This document shows, piece by piece, positions 46,679 through 56,364 of a stretch of DNA of 64,000 nucleotides. This stretch comes from Ilyomonas sp963847085 (GTDB lineage Bacteria > Bacteroidota > Bacteroidia > Chitinophagales > Chitinophagaceae). Each line of letters begins with the position of its first letter. Position 1 is the stretch's first letter. The stretch is from NCBI GenBank assembly GCA_963847085.1, contig CAWJYO010000004.1, positions 248,001 through 312,000 on the forward strand, given 5' to 3'. The notes under the pieces were generated by a model, which made no database searches, was not told where the DNA came from, and saw only the letters and a program-made list of their open reading frames with translations. A program made the translations under genes and the position numbers.

Positions 46679-46726
46679 AGAGGTATTTTATAGTAGTATA
46701 TCGCGTGCAAATGTGCGACTAAAAGT

Positions 46727-47485
46727 TTATAAAATCACATACTCGCCTTTTTTATTTGTGCCGATAAACGGAAGTGTTTTGTGCTGTTCAAAGTAATCGT
46801 ACGCTTCTTTCAGTTGTACTTCAAATTTTTGTACGTCCTGATTGTCTTTGGTGGTTTTGCTTAGGTATTGCATGCTTTTTTCGTTGTTGTAGCGAACCGA
46901 AAAAATATGAACAGGAATAAAATCTTCACCTGCACTTTTTGCCATTGTTGCCAATAAATACACTTCTTCAATCTGGTTATCTAAAATAGGAATGCAGCCT
47001 GTGGTAACGCAATTGCCATGAATAAAAATAGAGCCGCCGGGCGATAACGAATCGCTTATTCTTCTATCAGATTCGTTCGGATAATTAATGCCCAAAGCCA
47101 GGTGATAATTGCTGTTCGGCTTAAACTGATTGATGTAATAAAAACCTTCAGGAACCTGGTAGTCATCCTGCATTCTTTTCGGCCCCAGTGTGCCTGCCAT
47201 TGCACATACTTTATAAGTTTTAAAAAGCTTGAATTTTTCATTTTCATTGTCGCGCACCCATACTTCCAACTGGCTATCGTACTTAAACGAGCGGATAAAA
47301 ATTTCCTTTGGAGGAAAGCTAAGGTTTGCTGCAGCAAACTGTTTGCGCAGTGTGTCTTCTTTTGTTTTCATCGCAAAAGCTACACGCGAGAAAGTTTTTT
47401 GAAAATCAAGAAAAGAACTTTGCCCGAAAGTATGAATACAAAGAAACAAGAATGAAGGAACAAGAAAGAAGAGACGGAGTTTCAT
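46727..47485 (-). CDS. L,D-transpeptidase (YkuD-like) family protein
   Basis: 252 aa. Signal peptide 1-22. The catalytic motif is IFIHGNCVTTGCIPI with His156 and Cys164, matching the HGx(n)SxGC(I/V)R pattern with Thr for Ser and Pro after Ile. The substrate side includes GTLGPKRMQDDYQVPEGFY. It forms 3-3 peptidoglycan crosslinks or attaches lipoproteins. It is the short 'murein L,D-transpeptidase' form common in Bacteroidota. Intact frame. Confidence 0.88.
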   Translation of the reverse strand: MKLRLFFLVPSFLFLCIHTFGQSSFLDFQKTFSRVAFAMKTKEDTLRKQFAAANLSFPPKEIFIRSFKYDSQLEVWVRDNENEKFKLFKTYKVCAMAGTLGPKRMQDDYQVPEGFYYINQFKPNSNYHLALGINYPNESDRRISDSLSPGGSIFIHGNCVTTGCIPILDNQIEEVYLLATMAKSAGEDFIPVHIFSVRYNNEKSMQYLSKTTKDNQDVQKFEVQLKEAYDYFEQHKTLPFIGTNKKGEYVIL

Positions 47486-47597
47486 ACGTTCAAAAATATT
47501 TGAATTGAAACAATTTTGCTATTAAATAGAGGTTAAAGCATAAATTTTTATAGCAGCAAATATTGGCTGCTATCTTCGCGTTTCATTTTTTATAATT

Positions 47598-48715
47598 ATG
47601 AAAGTAGGCATTTTGGGTGGCGGTCAGTTGGGTAGAATGTTGCTGCAGGCGGCAGCTAATTATGTGGTAGAAACCTATGTTTTGGAAAACGATGAAGATT
47701 GCCCGGCTGCGCATTTGTGTACCCATTTTATAAAAGGTGATATTAAAGACTTTGATACGGTTTATGCCTTTGGAAAAAATCTCGATGCGCTTACCATTGA
47801 GATAGAAGCTGTGAACGTAGAAGCTTTGGAAAAATTGGAAGACGAAGGCCTGACCATTTATCCAAAACCATCTGCTATTAAGACCATTCGCAATAAAATT
47901 GTACAAAAACAATTTTATCAAGCCAACGGCATTCCTTCGCCACAGTTTGTTATTACCAATAAAGCAGCAGAAATAAAGACCCATCTTTCTTTTTTACCTG
48001 CGGTGCATAAACTGGCGCAAGGCGGTTACGATGGAAAAGGTGTTCAGGTTATTAAAGCTGAAACCGATGCTCACACTGCATTTGATGCGCCTGCCGTATT
48101 GGAGAAAATGGTGAATCTTCAAAAAGAAATTGCCATTATTATTGCGATGAATGCAAAAGGACAAACTGCTATTTATCCGCCGGTTGAAATGGTGTTCAAT
48201 CCTTCTTTAAACTTGTTGGATTATCAGATTGCGCCTGCCAGAATTACAAAAGATGTATTGTGGAAAGCCGAAGCCATTGCATTAAAAGTGGTTAAGAGTT
48301 TGGCCAGTCCAGGTTTATTTGCCATTGAAATGTTTATTGATAAAAACAATGAGGTGCTGGTAAACGAAACTGCGCCGCGTGTTCACAACAGCGGGCACCA
48401 CACGATTGAAGCCAGCTATTGTAGCCAGTACGATATGCTGTGGCGTGTAATTTTAAATTACCCGTTGGGCAATACTGCAAACATTACCTGTTCAGCCATT
48501 GTAAACATCATTGGCGCCAACGGTTATAGCGGCGAAGCGAAGTATGAAGGATTGGATGATGTATTAAAAATGGATGGAGCCTTTGTGCATCTGTATGGAA
48601 AAAATATAACGAAACCGGCAGAAAAATGGGACATGTAACCATTCTTTGCACCGATGTTGCGGATATGAATCACAAAGCCAACCGCGTTAAGCAAATGCTG
48701 CAGGTAAAAGCCTGA
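47598..48715 (+). CDS. purK: N5-carboxyaminoimidazole ribonucleotide synthase (one frame break)
   Basis: About 372 codons after repair. ATP-grasp enzyme of purine synthesis. GILGGGQLGRML start, LEKLEDEGLTIYPKPSAI, QGGYDGKGVQVI, NEIAP-type motif as NETAPRVHNSGHHTIEA. Near 48627, GGGACATGT lacks one G (TGGGGACATGTAACC expected). The raw frame therefore stops at 48638, while the repaired one continues HVTILCTDVADMNHKANRVKQML to TGA 48713-48715. The stop adjoins the convergent DUF3347 gene. A TATCTTCG -7-like box lies at 47572. purE is not adjacent. Confidence 0.9.
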
Positions 48716-49355
48716 TTATTTTTTTGCGTTTGCATAATCTATCGTTTGTTCAACACTGCCACAAGTTACCATGGCGCCTTTGTATTTGGGATGTTTGTTG
48801 CCAAGATAAGGGTTTTGAATTGCACTGTCTTTACTTAACCAATATCCCTGTTCACTTTCGTTAAATGCCATCGGGCACATATCGTAATACATCACCTCTT
48901 TATCATAACGCACCGTATTAATAAGGCTGTATAAATTATCTGATACTACGCTAAAAGCGCGGCGTTTGTCTTCAATGTTATTTGCACTGGTAACGGCTTT
49001 GCTTTGTGTTGCGATTGCACCCAAAAAATTTTTTGCAGTCGTAATTAAATTACTATCTCCTTTTAAAGTATTGATAGGTAGTCGCTGATGCAAGCTGCGC
49101 AAGTGTTGTAGCATCGTTGCCGGCTTTGGTGCTGTCCCAGTTTATAAGGTCGTTTTTTACGTTATAATAGCTATTAAGCATGTTGCTAAATGCATCATTA
49201 AACTGCTGTGGATTTTTGCTGATGGAAAGACGGGGTTGCTTTTCATCCTGAACATTTGATGATTCGTTACTTGCCTTTTCTTTTTTACCAAAAATGGCAA
49301 AGTAGCCACCCACCAACACTACAACCAGCGCAATTATTAAAAGCCCCTTTTTCAT
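48716..49355 (-). CDS. DUF3347-domain protein (one frame break)
   Basis: About 212 codons. N-terminal TM or signal segment (MKKGLLIIALVVVLVGGYF), charged linker, then DUF3347. The first half reads NPQQFNDAFSNMLNSYYNVK; the frame breaks near 49085 (SATT then LPINTLKGDSNL). The second half contains MYYDMCPMAFNESEQGYWL and NPYLGNKHPKYKGAMVTCG. DUF3347 proteins accompany CusB-like metal efflux and often bind metal through MCPM and the final Cys. No efflux genes are adjacent, so a metal role is inferred from family only. Confidence 0.8.
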
Positions 49356-49475
49356 GCAATCAATTTGAGCAAAAATAAGGTTTCAGGCGTTTGTTTCATT
49401 TTTGATTTATACAACTTCACACATCTTTTGTTTTTACCCATATTTCTAAATTCCACAGAAAAAAGTATTGGTTCT

Positions 49476-50090
49476 TCAATGCATCCTGTCTCCACGAAGA
49501 GTCAATTGTTTCATTACGTCTCTTTCATAAGTAAGCCATTGCTGCCAGCGATTGCGAACTTTTTCTTTGTCAATATAAAATTCTGCAAGATGAATGAATA
49601 GCGCATAATGGCCTGCTTCACTTTCCATAAAACGCCTGTAAAATTGCTGTAAATACAAATCAGTCAAACCTTCGCTCAACCGCTTAAAACGCTCGCAGCT
49701 TCGGGCTTCTACCAAGGCCATCAGCAGCAGTTGGTCTAACAAGCGGCTATCTTCGGTTCCACCTGTTGTTTTAAACCGAAGCAGTTTATTTACATACTCA
49801 TCTTTGCGCTGTCTTTCCAAAGGCAAGTTGCGTTTGCGAAGCTCGGCTAACACAAGCCTGAAGTGTCCCCATTCTTCTGTTACAATGGGAGACAATTCAT
49901 CAACCAATTCTGTTTTTGCGGAATAATATTGAATGAGCGAGATGCAACTGATAGCAGCTTTTTGCTCACAATAAGCGTGATCGGAAAGAATGTGCTGCAA
50001 GCTCATCGCAGCCAGGTTCACCCAACGCGGATCGGTAGGTAATTCCAAGCCTAAAATGTTTCTTTTTGCTTCGTTGTGTTGTTCTGTCAT
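49476..50090 (-). CDS. miaE: tRNA-(ms2io6A)-hydroxylase
   Basis: 204 aa. Ferritin-like four-helix di-iron enzyme. HILSDHAYCEQKAA and EEWGHFRLV provide the first E/ExxH set; EARSCERFKRL and ESEAGHYALFIHLA provide the second. Hydroxylates the isopentenyl group of ms2i6A at tRNA position 37, using O2. Intact and of normal length. Confidence 0.9.
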   Translation of the reverse strand: MTEQHNEAKRNILGLELPTDPRWVNLAAMSLQHILSDHAYCEQKAAISCISLIQYYSAKTELVDELSPIVTEEWGHFRLVLAELRKRNLPLERQRKDEYVNKLLRFKTTGGTEDSRLLDQLLLMALVEARSCERFKRLSEGLTDLYLQQFYRRFMESEAGHYALFIHLAEFYIDKEKVRNRWQQWLTYERDVMKQLTLRGDRMH

Positions 50091-50144
50091 TCTTTATTTT
50101 AATTAAAGATGACAAAAATAAAAAGAGAACGCTCCAAAAAATGG

Positions 50145-50155
50145 GCAAAAACAAA
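50145..50155 (+). repeat. GCAAAAACAAA motif (exact)
   Basis: Six bases beyond the stop of the unknown 147-aa gene (bottom strand), so again T-rich on the strand of the gene it follows. Confidence 0.8.
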
Positions 50156-50160
50156 CTTGC

Positions 50161-50604
50161 TTACCTGATTTTTATATTGTAATGAATGATGTTCATCATC
50201 ACAATTTTCAGCAGAATGGTATCGGCGTTTTTAACAGGGTCGTTTTGTTCAAATTGGATAAAGCGATTCAACTGGTTTTCATCATCGAAAGATGCTTTGT
50301 GTTCGAGCATTTCTTTCATCTGGAAAGCAAGGTTCACATAACTTATTCTTTCTACGTAATAAAAAGTGGTAAACCAATCAATTTGTAAATATGGAAATTG
50401 CTTTTGAATGTGTGAAGCAATCTGATACAAAATTGGGTTGGGCAACACGCCGTAAGAAGCTAAATGAAAAATGCAGCCCGAGCAATTTGCATTGTCAATA
50501 GTAGATAGCTTTTGCAAGGTTTCGCCATCAAGATGATAAATCGGATGATCATCTTCGTCAATAATGTGCAGCATCTCCTCCCAGTTAATAACTGTGTAGT
50601 TCAT
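50161..50604 (-). CDS. Hypothetical protein, 147 aa
   Basis: Not recognised. Soluble and acidic with no signal peptide or TM segment. Begins MNYTVINWEEMLHIIDEDDH and contains a Cys pair (NCSGCIF) and aromatic-rich IDWFTTFYYVERISYV. The C-terminal half looks helical and charged (EMLEHKASFDDENQLNRF). Complete ORF in a coherent same-strand series with miaE. Composition like its neighbours. Confidence 0.65.
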   Translation of the reverse strand: MNYTVINWEEMLHIIDEDDHPIYHLDGETLQKLSTIDNANCSGCIFHLASYGVLPNPILYQIASHIQKQFPYLQIDWFTTFYYVERISYVNLAFQMKEMLEHKASFDDENQLNRFIQFEQNDPVKNADTILLKIVMMNIIHYNIKIR

Positions 50605-50736
50605 GATATTGGATTTCGGTTGCTAAGGTGAGATTTGTTTTAGCAATGCCACTTAAATCGAACTTATGATTTCATTAAAATACGATGAAAAGTAATTGAT
50701 AAATACAGAGTTAGTTGTTACTGCACGTAATGAGCC

Positions 50737-51847
50737 TTAGCGTTTGGTTTTGCCCCTTTTTGCATCGTCTATGGCTTGCAGCAAGACCATTGTTATAAAC
50801 ATCGTTGGTAAGCTCCCAAAACATAATTCCATCCAAACCTTTTTTAATGGCATACTTTGTTTTATCAGCAAGCGATCTTTTGTCATCGAAAGTAACCAGC
50901 AGCTTTTCTTTTGCATTAAAATAGTAAGGCGCATGAGCTGTTGCATCCCAATGATACACATAGTTCGGATCATTCAGAATGGTGCTGTCGAAGTGCTTGT
51001 AATCAACGCCTCTTAAGAAAGTACAAGGTTGATACAAACCGTTTTGTAATGTATCTTCCAATTGAAAAATGCGTGCATAAAAAGCAGCACCAATTACAAT
51101 TTTGCGACGCGGAACATGCAACGAATCCATCAGGTGAACGGCATGATCAATACTTTCTACTTGTTGAGGTGTTGAATACAAAGGCGTGTGATGACCGCTA
51201 ACTTTTGCATAGCCGCTCACAAGGTCGTATGTCATCACATTTACGCGGTTCACTATTGGCATTACTTTGCTCCATTCAAACGAATGTAAAATGGCACTGG
51301 TAAAACCGCCTGCTGCAAAACTGATTTCGTAACGCGTGCCAAATTGCTTTCTCATCTCGGCAACCAAAGCCGTGAAGTTTTGTTTGTCTTCCGGTAAAAA
51401 CTGATGTCCCGGAAAACCTTCAATGGCAGGATATTCCCAATCCAAATCAATTCCATCAGCATTAAAATAGTCGAGTATTTGTTTCGATGAAGCAGCAAAT
51501 TGTTTGCGTCCTGCATCGGTGTTAAATGTTTGCGAGCAATATTGACACGCACTCCAGCCACCCATTGAAATTATAATTTTTAAATCCGGGTATTTATTTT
51601 TTAATGAAACCAGCTTTGTTATGGTGGCACTGTCCCTTGCATTTTCGATGTGAAGACTGCTGTCTCTTAAATGCGCGAAACTAAAAATGATATGCGTAAG
51701 CTGCGATACGTTGAAGCTGTCAATATGCGCTGAATCGCCCGTATAATAAGCCAGCACATTGCACTGTTTGGCAGGCAATTTTTTTTGCGAGAAGGTAGTA
51801 GTTGTAAAAATAAAAATGGGCAAAACAAAAGCGAGTATGTATTTCAT
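50737..51847 (-). CDS. Secreted GH18 chitinase-like glycosidase (one frame break)
   Basis: About 370 codons from ATG 51847 (MKYILAFVLPIFIFTTTTFSQ, signal peptide); further upstream the frame overlaps the neighbouring gene. TIM barrel: QCNVLAYYTGD, IIISMGGWSA and the catalytic DGIDLDWE (131-138; Glu138 is the acid). Substrate aromatic residues include MTYDLVSGYAK and DGIMFWELTND. Near 50775 an indel (GGTCTTGCTGCAAGC) throws the end off; the other frame supplies LLQAIDDAKRGKTKR, the expected final helix, to TAA at 50737. It hydrolyses chitin or GlcNAc-containing glycans outside the cell. It is 16 bases downstream of the 729-aa secreted protein gene. Confidence 0.9.
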
Positions 51848-51863
51848 AAGATTGGTTTGTGAG

Positions 51864-54053
51864 CTATCCGTTTTCTTTTTCCTGAAGCTTCGTATAAGCC
51901 ATGATAAACACAGCACCTAAGTTTTTATAAGGCGGCACATAATCGTCAAACAACTCTTTGTTTTTGCCACTTCCAAACTCTTTAGAAAAGCGCTGCCACA
52001 GAACCGGCCAATCCAAATCTTTGCCCTGCCTCAGGTTATCAATAATGCCATTGATAAGCGGCAAATTGATTAAGCCGCTGCCGGTTTGTTTAGAAGAAAT
52101 GATCTGCGCTTCGGGGCAAATTTTCAGTATCTGATTCAGGCTTTGATACCCACCACAACTGCCCAATAATACCACTTGCGCCGAGGTTGGCATTTGCTTA
52201 ATGGTGTTGATTAAATAATAACTATGGCCGCGATGCAGCACTACTGATGGCTCTATCTCATGCTCTTCCAGATAACTGATTAAATCGGCTTGTGCTTTAT
52301 CATCTAATCCTTGGTTTTCGTCCAAAGGGCGGTTTGAATAAATGCTGATGGGTATGCCGCGGGTTGAAGTAAACGTTACCCATTCCGGTGTTGAAATCAT
52401 CTTCCAATTGCTGTTGCTGTAACTTCTTACAAATGCATTAAAAACATTTTGCCCGTCTTTATCACCATAAAAAAATTGCTGAACCACAATGCGACCTGTT
52501 GTGTCTTTTAAAGTGTTGTTGTTCATGAAATAAACCGGGCGAATGCCCAGTTCTTTAGCAACATCAATGTGGTTGGATGAATCCATTGATAAAAACAAAG
52601 TGTTCAGAATGTTGTAAATATTAATGCCTCGTTCATTGCCTGCAAGCTTTGCTGCGCTTAGGTTTTCCTGTATCTGGTTTAAGATGAGCTGCTGTATGTT
52701 TTTGTCGTAAATGCTGGCGTAAGAACCTGCAACATCTACAGCATCTTCAAGGCTGTCTTTGCCAGTTTGTTTGTCTAAACCATTGGCAAATGCTTTCATC
52801 AGCACCAGCGCATTGTCTTTATCCATGCGTTTCAAAAAATCGTCCAGCGTGTTGTAATTGGCGGCCATTTTTATCCATTTTTTAAAATGGTCAAACCGAA
52901 CATTTACCAGTAGCGAATCGGCGCGTGGCACTTTCATTCTTTGCCAGATGCGCGGATACACACCACGCACATAACTTGATGTGTAAATCAATTCTTCATT
53001 CATCACCGCGAGGTAATACAACTCTTCCGGTTTAAGATTTTCGAGTATTTTAAAACGCACTGCATCGGGCGATTCATGCAATCCGTTTATTTCATTGATA
53101 AAGTATTTTCCTGTAGAGCTTATCTTATCATCTATAGCAGCAATGCTCATGGCCGTATCGTGCTCCAGCAATCGTTTTGAATAATCAATTTTTGTTTCCA
53201 CCAGCAAGCGATAATATTTCATCGGGTCATCTCTTACCGCATCAATTTGCTCGATGGTTATATTATTATGATATAAATTATCAAGAAAAGGAAAATAAAA
53301 CTGGCCTGATTTGTATTTGGATAATTTACTGATGATTTGAACCAGCGTGTCGGGACTATTCCTGATTTTTTGTGCCAACTGATTGGATGCTGCGGCATAG
53401 GAATACAATTCATCCGGATTATATCTTGCACTTACGCTGATTAAGCTATCGGTAAAAGGATAATTGGAGTTAGAGCTTAAGGAACGTAAAATCTTTTCGG
53501 GATGCAGCCGGACATCTTTTAGAAATACAATGTTTTTCGCATCCTGGTAGGATGGATTGTCTTCAAACAGAACGCTTTTCATCAACACATCGCCAATTTC
53601 AAAAGGCTGGCTTTTAATGAGTGACACAATAGAAGCGTTTTGCTTTTCCAGTTGCATTCCTTGCGCAAACGTGTTTATCAAAACGGGCAGTTGTGCAATA
53701 CGCATGGTTTGCTTTCTGTAGTTCAGAAAAAAGCCATCGAGTGTTTCGGCAAGCGCACGCAGGTATTTTATTTTTGAATTGCTGTTGTCTGTGTCCGATT
53801 CAATGCTGTTTTGAATGGCATCAATGCGTTTGGTAGCGGTATAAGTCAACTGAAGGTTAAGGTCTTCATTATCTGTAATATTCAGGTTGTTATCAGCCGT
53901 TCCGTCTAATTTCAGCAATCGTTTTTGCAGATTGTCTATCTTATCGTGAAAAGTCTGTCGCATCAGCGGAATTTTTGCTGTTTGCGCATTTGCACTAATT
54001 ACTTGTAGCCATGTTAAAACCAATAATAAAAAAGGTAGTCGTTTCATCATCAC
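51864..54053 (-). CDS. Large secreted protein, helical N-terminal region and possible caspase-like (clan CD) C-terminal domain
   Basis: 729 aa, not recognised as a named family. Signal peptide 1-23 (ISANAQ). About residues 25-560 are helical, Leu- and Asn-rich, and without known motifs. The last 150 residues have two hydrophobic strands each ending in candidate catalytic residues. VVLHRGHS (His607, His610) comes 20-odd residues before VVLLGSCGG (Cys633). The hydrophobic-His-Gly and hydrophobic-x-Cys-Gly order is that of clan CD peptidases (gingipain, caspase, clostripain). The order is imperfect, because Gly comes before the second His. Co-transcribed with the GH18 gene 16 bases downstream. 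Catalytic role is a hypothesis. Confidence 0.6.
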   Translation of the reverse strand: MMMKRLPFLLLVLTWLQVISANAQTAKIPLMRQTFHDKIDNLQKRLLKLDGTADNNLNITDNEDLNLQLTYTATKRIDAIQNSIESDTDNSNSKIKYLRALAETLDGFFLNYRKQTMRIAQLPVLINTFAQGMQLEKQNASIVSLIKSQPFEIGDVLMKSVLFEDNPSYQDAKNIVFLKDVRLHPEKILRSLSSNSNYPFTDSLISVSARYNPDELYSYAAASNQLAQKIRNSPDTLVQIISKLSKYKSGQFYFPFLDNLYHNNITIEQIDAVRDDPMKYYRLLVETKIDYSKRLLEHDTAMSIAAIDDKISSTGKYFINEINGLHESPDAVRFKILENLKPEELYYLAVMNEELIYTSSYVRGVYPRIWQRMKVPRADSLLVNVRFDHFKKWIKMAANYNTLDDFLKRMDKDNALVLMKAFANGLDKQTGKDSLEDAVDVAGSYASIYDKNIQQLILNQIQENLSAAKLAGNERGINIYNILNTLFLSMDSSNHIDVAKELGIRPVYFMNNNTLKDTTGRIVVQQFFYGDKDGQNVFNAFVRSYSNSNWKMISTPEWVTFTSTRGIPISIYSNRPLDENQGLDDKAQADLISYLEEHEIEPSVVLHRGHSYYLINTIKQMPTSAQVVLLGSCGGYQSLNQILKICPEAQIISSKQTGSGLINLPLINGIIDNLRQGKDLDWPVLWQRFSKEFGSGKNKELFDDYVPPYKNLGAVFIMAYTKLQEKENG

Positions 54054-54389
54054 AAAAAAGTTCGTTTACAACTTTAGAATCAAAATGTAAATATCTGTGT
54101 TTCGTTCGTAACATCTTTTATCTTCACTATCATAAAAGAGTTAATAAAAATTTGTTGTTGCTCTGCAAAATTGGGTAGTGGTACCGTTTGAAACAATTGT
54201 AAATAAAAACCTGTCAGGTTATACGTTTAGTTTTCTAAAAAATCATAAGCAAACCTGACAGGTTACAATGATTATTTTCAAACTATACCATTACTCAAAA
54301 TTGATGCAGATAGCTGCTTAACAATAAGATAATAAACCAATAAACTTGCGCTGATATTTGTATTTTAATTTTGTATAAATAAATGGTTA
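54054..54389. other. Intergenic region with nested inverted-repeat element
   Basis: Holds element copy B (54176-54293) and TAATTTTG at 54366-54373, a perfect -7 box 17 bases upstream of the response regulator start. I see no gene. Confidence 0.5.
54176..54293. repeat. Nested inverted-repeat element, copy B (118 bp)
   Basis: Terminal repeats TAGTGGTACCGTTTGAAA and TTTCAAACTATACCATTA (3 mismatches) around two AAACCTGWCAGGTTA palindromes, as in copy A at 40923-41037. The ends and palindromes are conserved between copies while the sequence between them differs. Confidence 0.82.
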
Positions 54390-55076
54390 ATGGAAAGTAA
54401 CGGAAAGAAAATTTTAATTGCTGATGATGAGCCGGATATTGTTGAGATTATTGAATTCAATTTAAAGAAAGAAGGTTATGATGTTTATACCGCAGCCGAT
54501 GGCGATGAAGCTCTCGAAAAGGCACGTTTACTTTTGCCACAATTAATCATTTTAGACATTATGATGCCTTACAAAACCGGTATTGAAGTATGCCGTAAAC
54601 TAAGGCAGGATGAGAAGTTTGATGATACATTGATTATTTTTTTAACAGCTATTAACGACGACATCTCGCACATAAAAGGCTTGGAAATTGGTGCGGATGA
54701 TTATATAAACAAACCGGTTAGTACAAAAGTGCTGGTAAGCCGCGTGAATGCGTTGTTTCGTCGCATGGGAAAGCCTGTTGATAATGATGGAAAGATTTTG
54801 CATGTAAACGGCATTACCATTGATCCCCAGCGATACATTGTGAGTGTAAAAAACAAGGAAATAACGCTTGCTAAAAAAGAATTTGAGCTTTTATACCTCT
54901 TGGCCTCCAAGCCCGGAAAAGTATTTCTGCGCAATGAAATTCTCACCTCGGTTTGGGGAACTGATGTAATTGTTGGAGATAGAACGATTGACGTTCACAT
55001 TCGTAAAATACGACAAAAGTTAGAGGTTGATTGTGTAACTACCGTGAAAGGTGTAGGCTATAAATTTGAATGCTAA
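54390..55076 (+). CDS. OmpR/PhoB-family response regulator
   Basis: 228 aa. Receiver domain with acidic pair ADDEPD, phospho-acceptor Asp56 (IILDIMMP), Thr and Lys of the switch (YINKPVSTKVLV). C-terminal winged helix (VWGTDVIVGDRTIDVHIRKI, TVKGVGYKFEC). Followed 73 bases later by the histidine kinase gene, its probable partner. Similar in length and arrangement to PhoB; control of phosphate genes is not shown here. Confidence 0.93.
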   Translation: MESNGKKILIADDEPDIVEIIEFNLKKEGYDVYTAADGDEALEKARLLLPQLIILDIMMPYKTGIEVCRKLRQDEKFDDTLIIFLTAINDDISHIKGLEIGADDYINKPVSTKVLVSRVNALFRRMGKPVDNDGKILHVNGITIDPQRYIVSVKNKEITLAKKEFELLYLLASKPGKVFLRNEILTSVWGTDVIVGDRTIDVHIRKIRQKLEVDCVTTVKGVGYKFEC

Positions 55077-55149
55077 ACCTCCTTTGTTTTTGTTTACTTT
55101 TATTACGCTTATCGCTCGAAGCTCATAGCTAACGGCTCATAGCTTATTT

Positions 55150-56199
55150 ATGTTCACTACAAAAAACTTATCACCCACCCAGCTTTCCTTTTTTACTTCG
55201 TTGATATTATCTGTGCCAACAGGTATTGCTTTTTATTTTGTGTCATTCCGTTTTGAAGTTGCTATCGTTGCCTTACTCGTTACATTTCTGATTTCTTTTT
55301 TATTGTTTCGTGTTGTGCTTCGCTGGTTCATTTACCGTAAAATAAAACTCATTTATAAATTCATCTATCAAACAAAAGCCAGTAAGCGAGAGGAAATGTA
55401 TTATAAATACATTTTACCTGATAAAAGCATTGATGAAGTACAGGAAGATGTAGCGCAATGGGCACAGCAACGAAGAGACGAGATTGAAACGCTGAAGACA
55501 AATGAAGTGTATCGTAAAGAATTTTTGCAAAATTTATCTCACGAATTTAAGACTCCCATCTTCGCCATTCAGGGTTATGTAGAAACCTTGCTGCAAGGCG
55601 CTTCGGATAATCCTGCAATTAATAAAAAGTTTTTAGAAAACACTGCGCGTAATGTACAGCGTATGGTGAACCTTGTAAATGATTTGGATGAGATTTCAAA
55701 GCTCGAAAGCGGTGCGCAGCCAATGAACAAAAGCAACTTTATTATTCAGGATTTAATAAAAGAAGTATATCAATCGTTGTACATTGTTACCAGTGTCAAA
55801 CATATTTCTACTACAATAAAAAAAGGTTGCGAAGCCCCGGTGTTTGTTTTTGCCGATAAAGAAAAAATACGCCAGGTGCTTAGTAACCTGGTTGAGAATG
55901 CAACCAAATACGGCAGGCAGGAAGGTTACATAACCACCGGCATTTACCGCGCTGATGAAGATCATGTATTGATTGAAATCAGCGATAATGGCATCGGCAT
56001 TCCGCCGCAACATTTGCCCCGTGTTTTTGAGCGTTTTTATCGTACCGATTTAGCTCGCAGCCGCGATGTTGGCGGCACAGGTTTGGGGCTTGCTATTTGC
56101 AAACACATTATTGAAGCACACGGGCAGGTGATTCATATTCGCAGCAAACCCGATATAGGAACTACCGTTGGTTTTACGCTGGCACCTAAGAAAGAGTAG
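55150..56199 (+). CDS. Membrane sensor histidine kinase (PhoR-like)
   Basis: 349 aa. Two TM helices (about 12-32 and 37-59) with a very short loop, so almost no extracellular sensor. HisKA with phospho-acceptor His131 (FLQNLSHEFKTPI). HATPase_c: N box LSNLVENATKYG, G1 ISDNGIGIP, F box RVFERFYR, G2 GGTGLGLAI. The short periplasmic part resembles PhoR-type kinases that sense through partners. It pairs with the upstream regulator. An exact window motif sits within the VFVFAD codons (55843). Confidence 0.92.
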   Translation: MFTTKNLSPTQLSFFTSLILSVPTGIAFYFVSFRFEVAIVALLVTFLISFLLFRVVLRWFIYRKIKLIYKFIYQTKASKREEMYYKYILPDKSIDEVQEDVAQWAQQRRDEIETLKTNEVYRKEFLQNLSHEFKTPIFAIQGYVETLLQGASDNPAINKKFLENTARNVQRMVNLVNDLDEISKLESGAQPMNKSNFIIQDLIKEVYQSLYIVTSVKHISTTIKKGCEAPVFVFADKEKIRQVLSNLVENATKYGRQEGYITTGIYRADEDHVLIEISDNGIGIPPQHLPRVFERFYRTDLARSRDVGGTGLGLAICKHIIEAHGQVIHIRSKPDIGTTVGFTLAPKKE

Positions 56200-56314
56200 C
56201 TTATAAAGCAATTGGTAGCTGAATTCTTGCCGTTCATATCATTTTTCCAAAAAGACGTTCCACTTAAAAATACTTTTACAATACGCATAAGCAGTCTATG
56301 TACTGCATATTATT

Positions 56315-56350
56315 CGTCCCTTCTTTTTAGAAGGGACTTTTTGTTTTTGC
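56315..56350 (+). terminator. Intrinsic terminator whose T-tract is a GCAAAAACAAA motif
   Basis: Stem GTCCCTTCT / AGAAGGGAC with a T-rich loop, then TTTTTGTTTTTGCCC. Positions 56340-56350 are an exact inverse motif. Shows the motif used as terminator tail. Confidence 0.8.
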
Positions 56351-56364
56351 CCTTTTTTTATTAT

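Noticed and set aside
51864..54053. 729-aa protein as a gingipain homologue
   Set aside because: No sequence similarity beyond the two short motifs, and the Gly is before rather than after one His. I kept it only as a possible clan CD fold.
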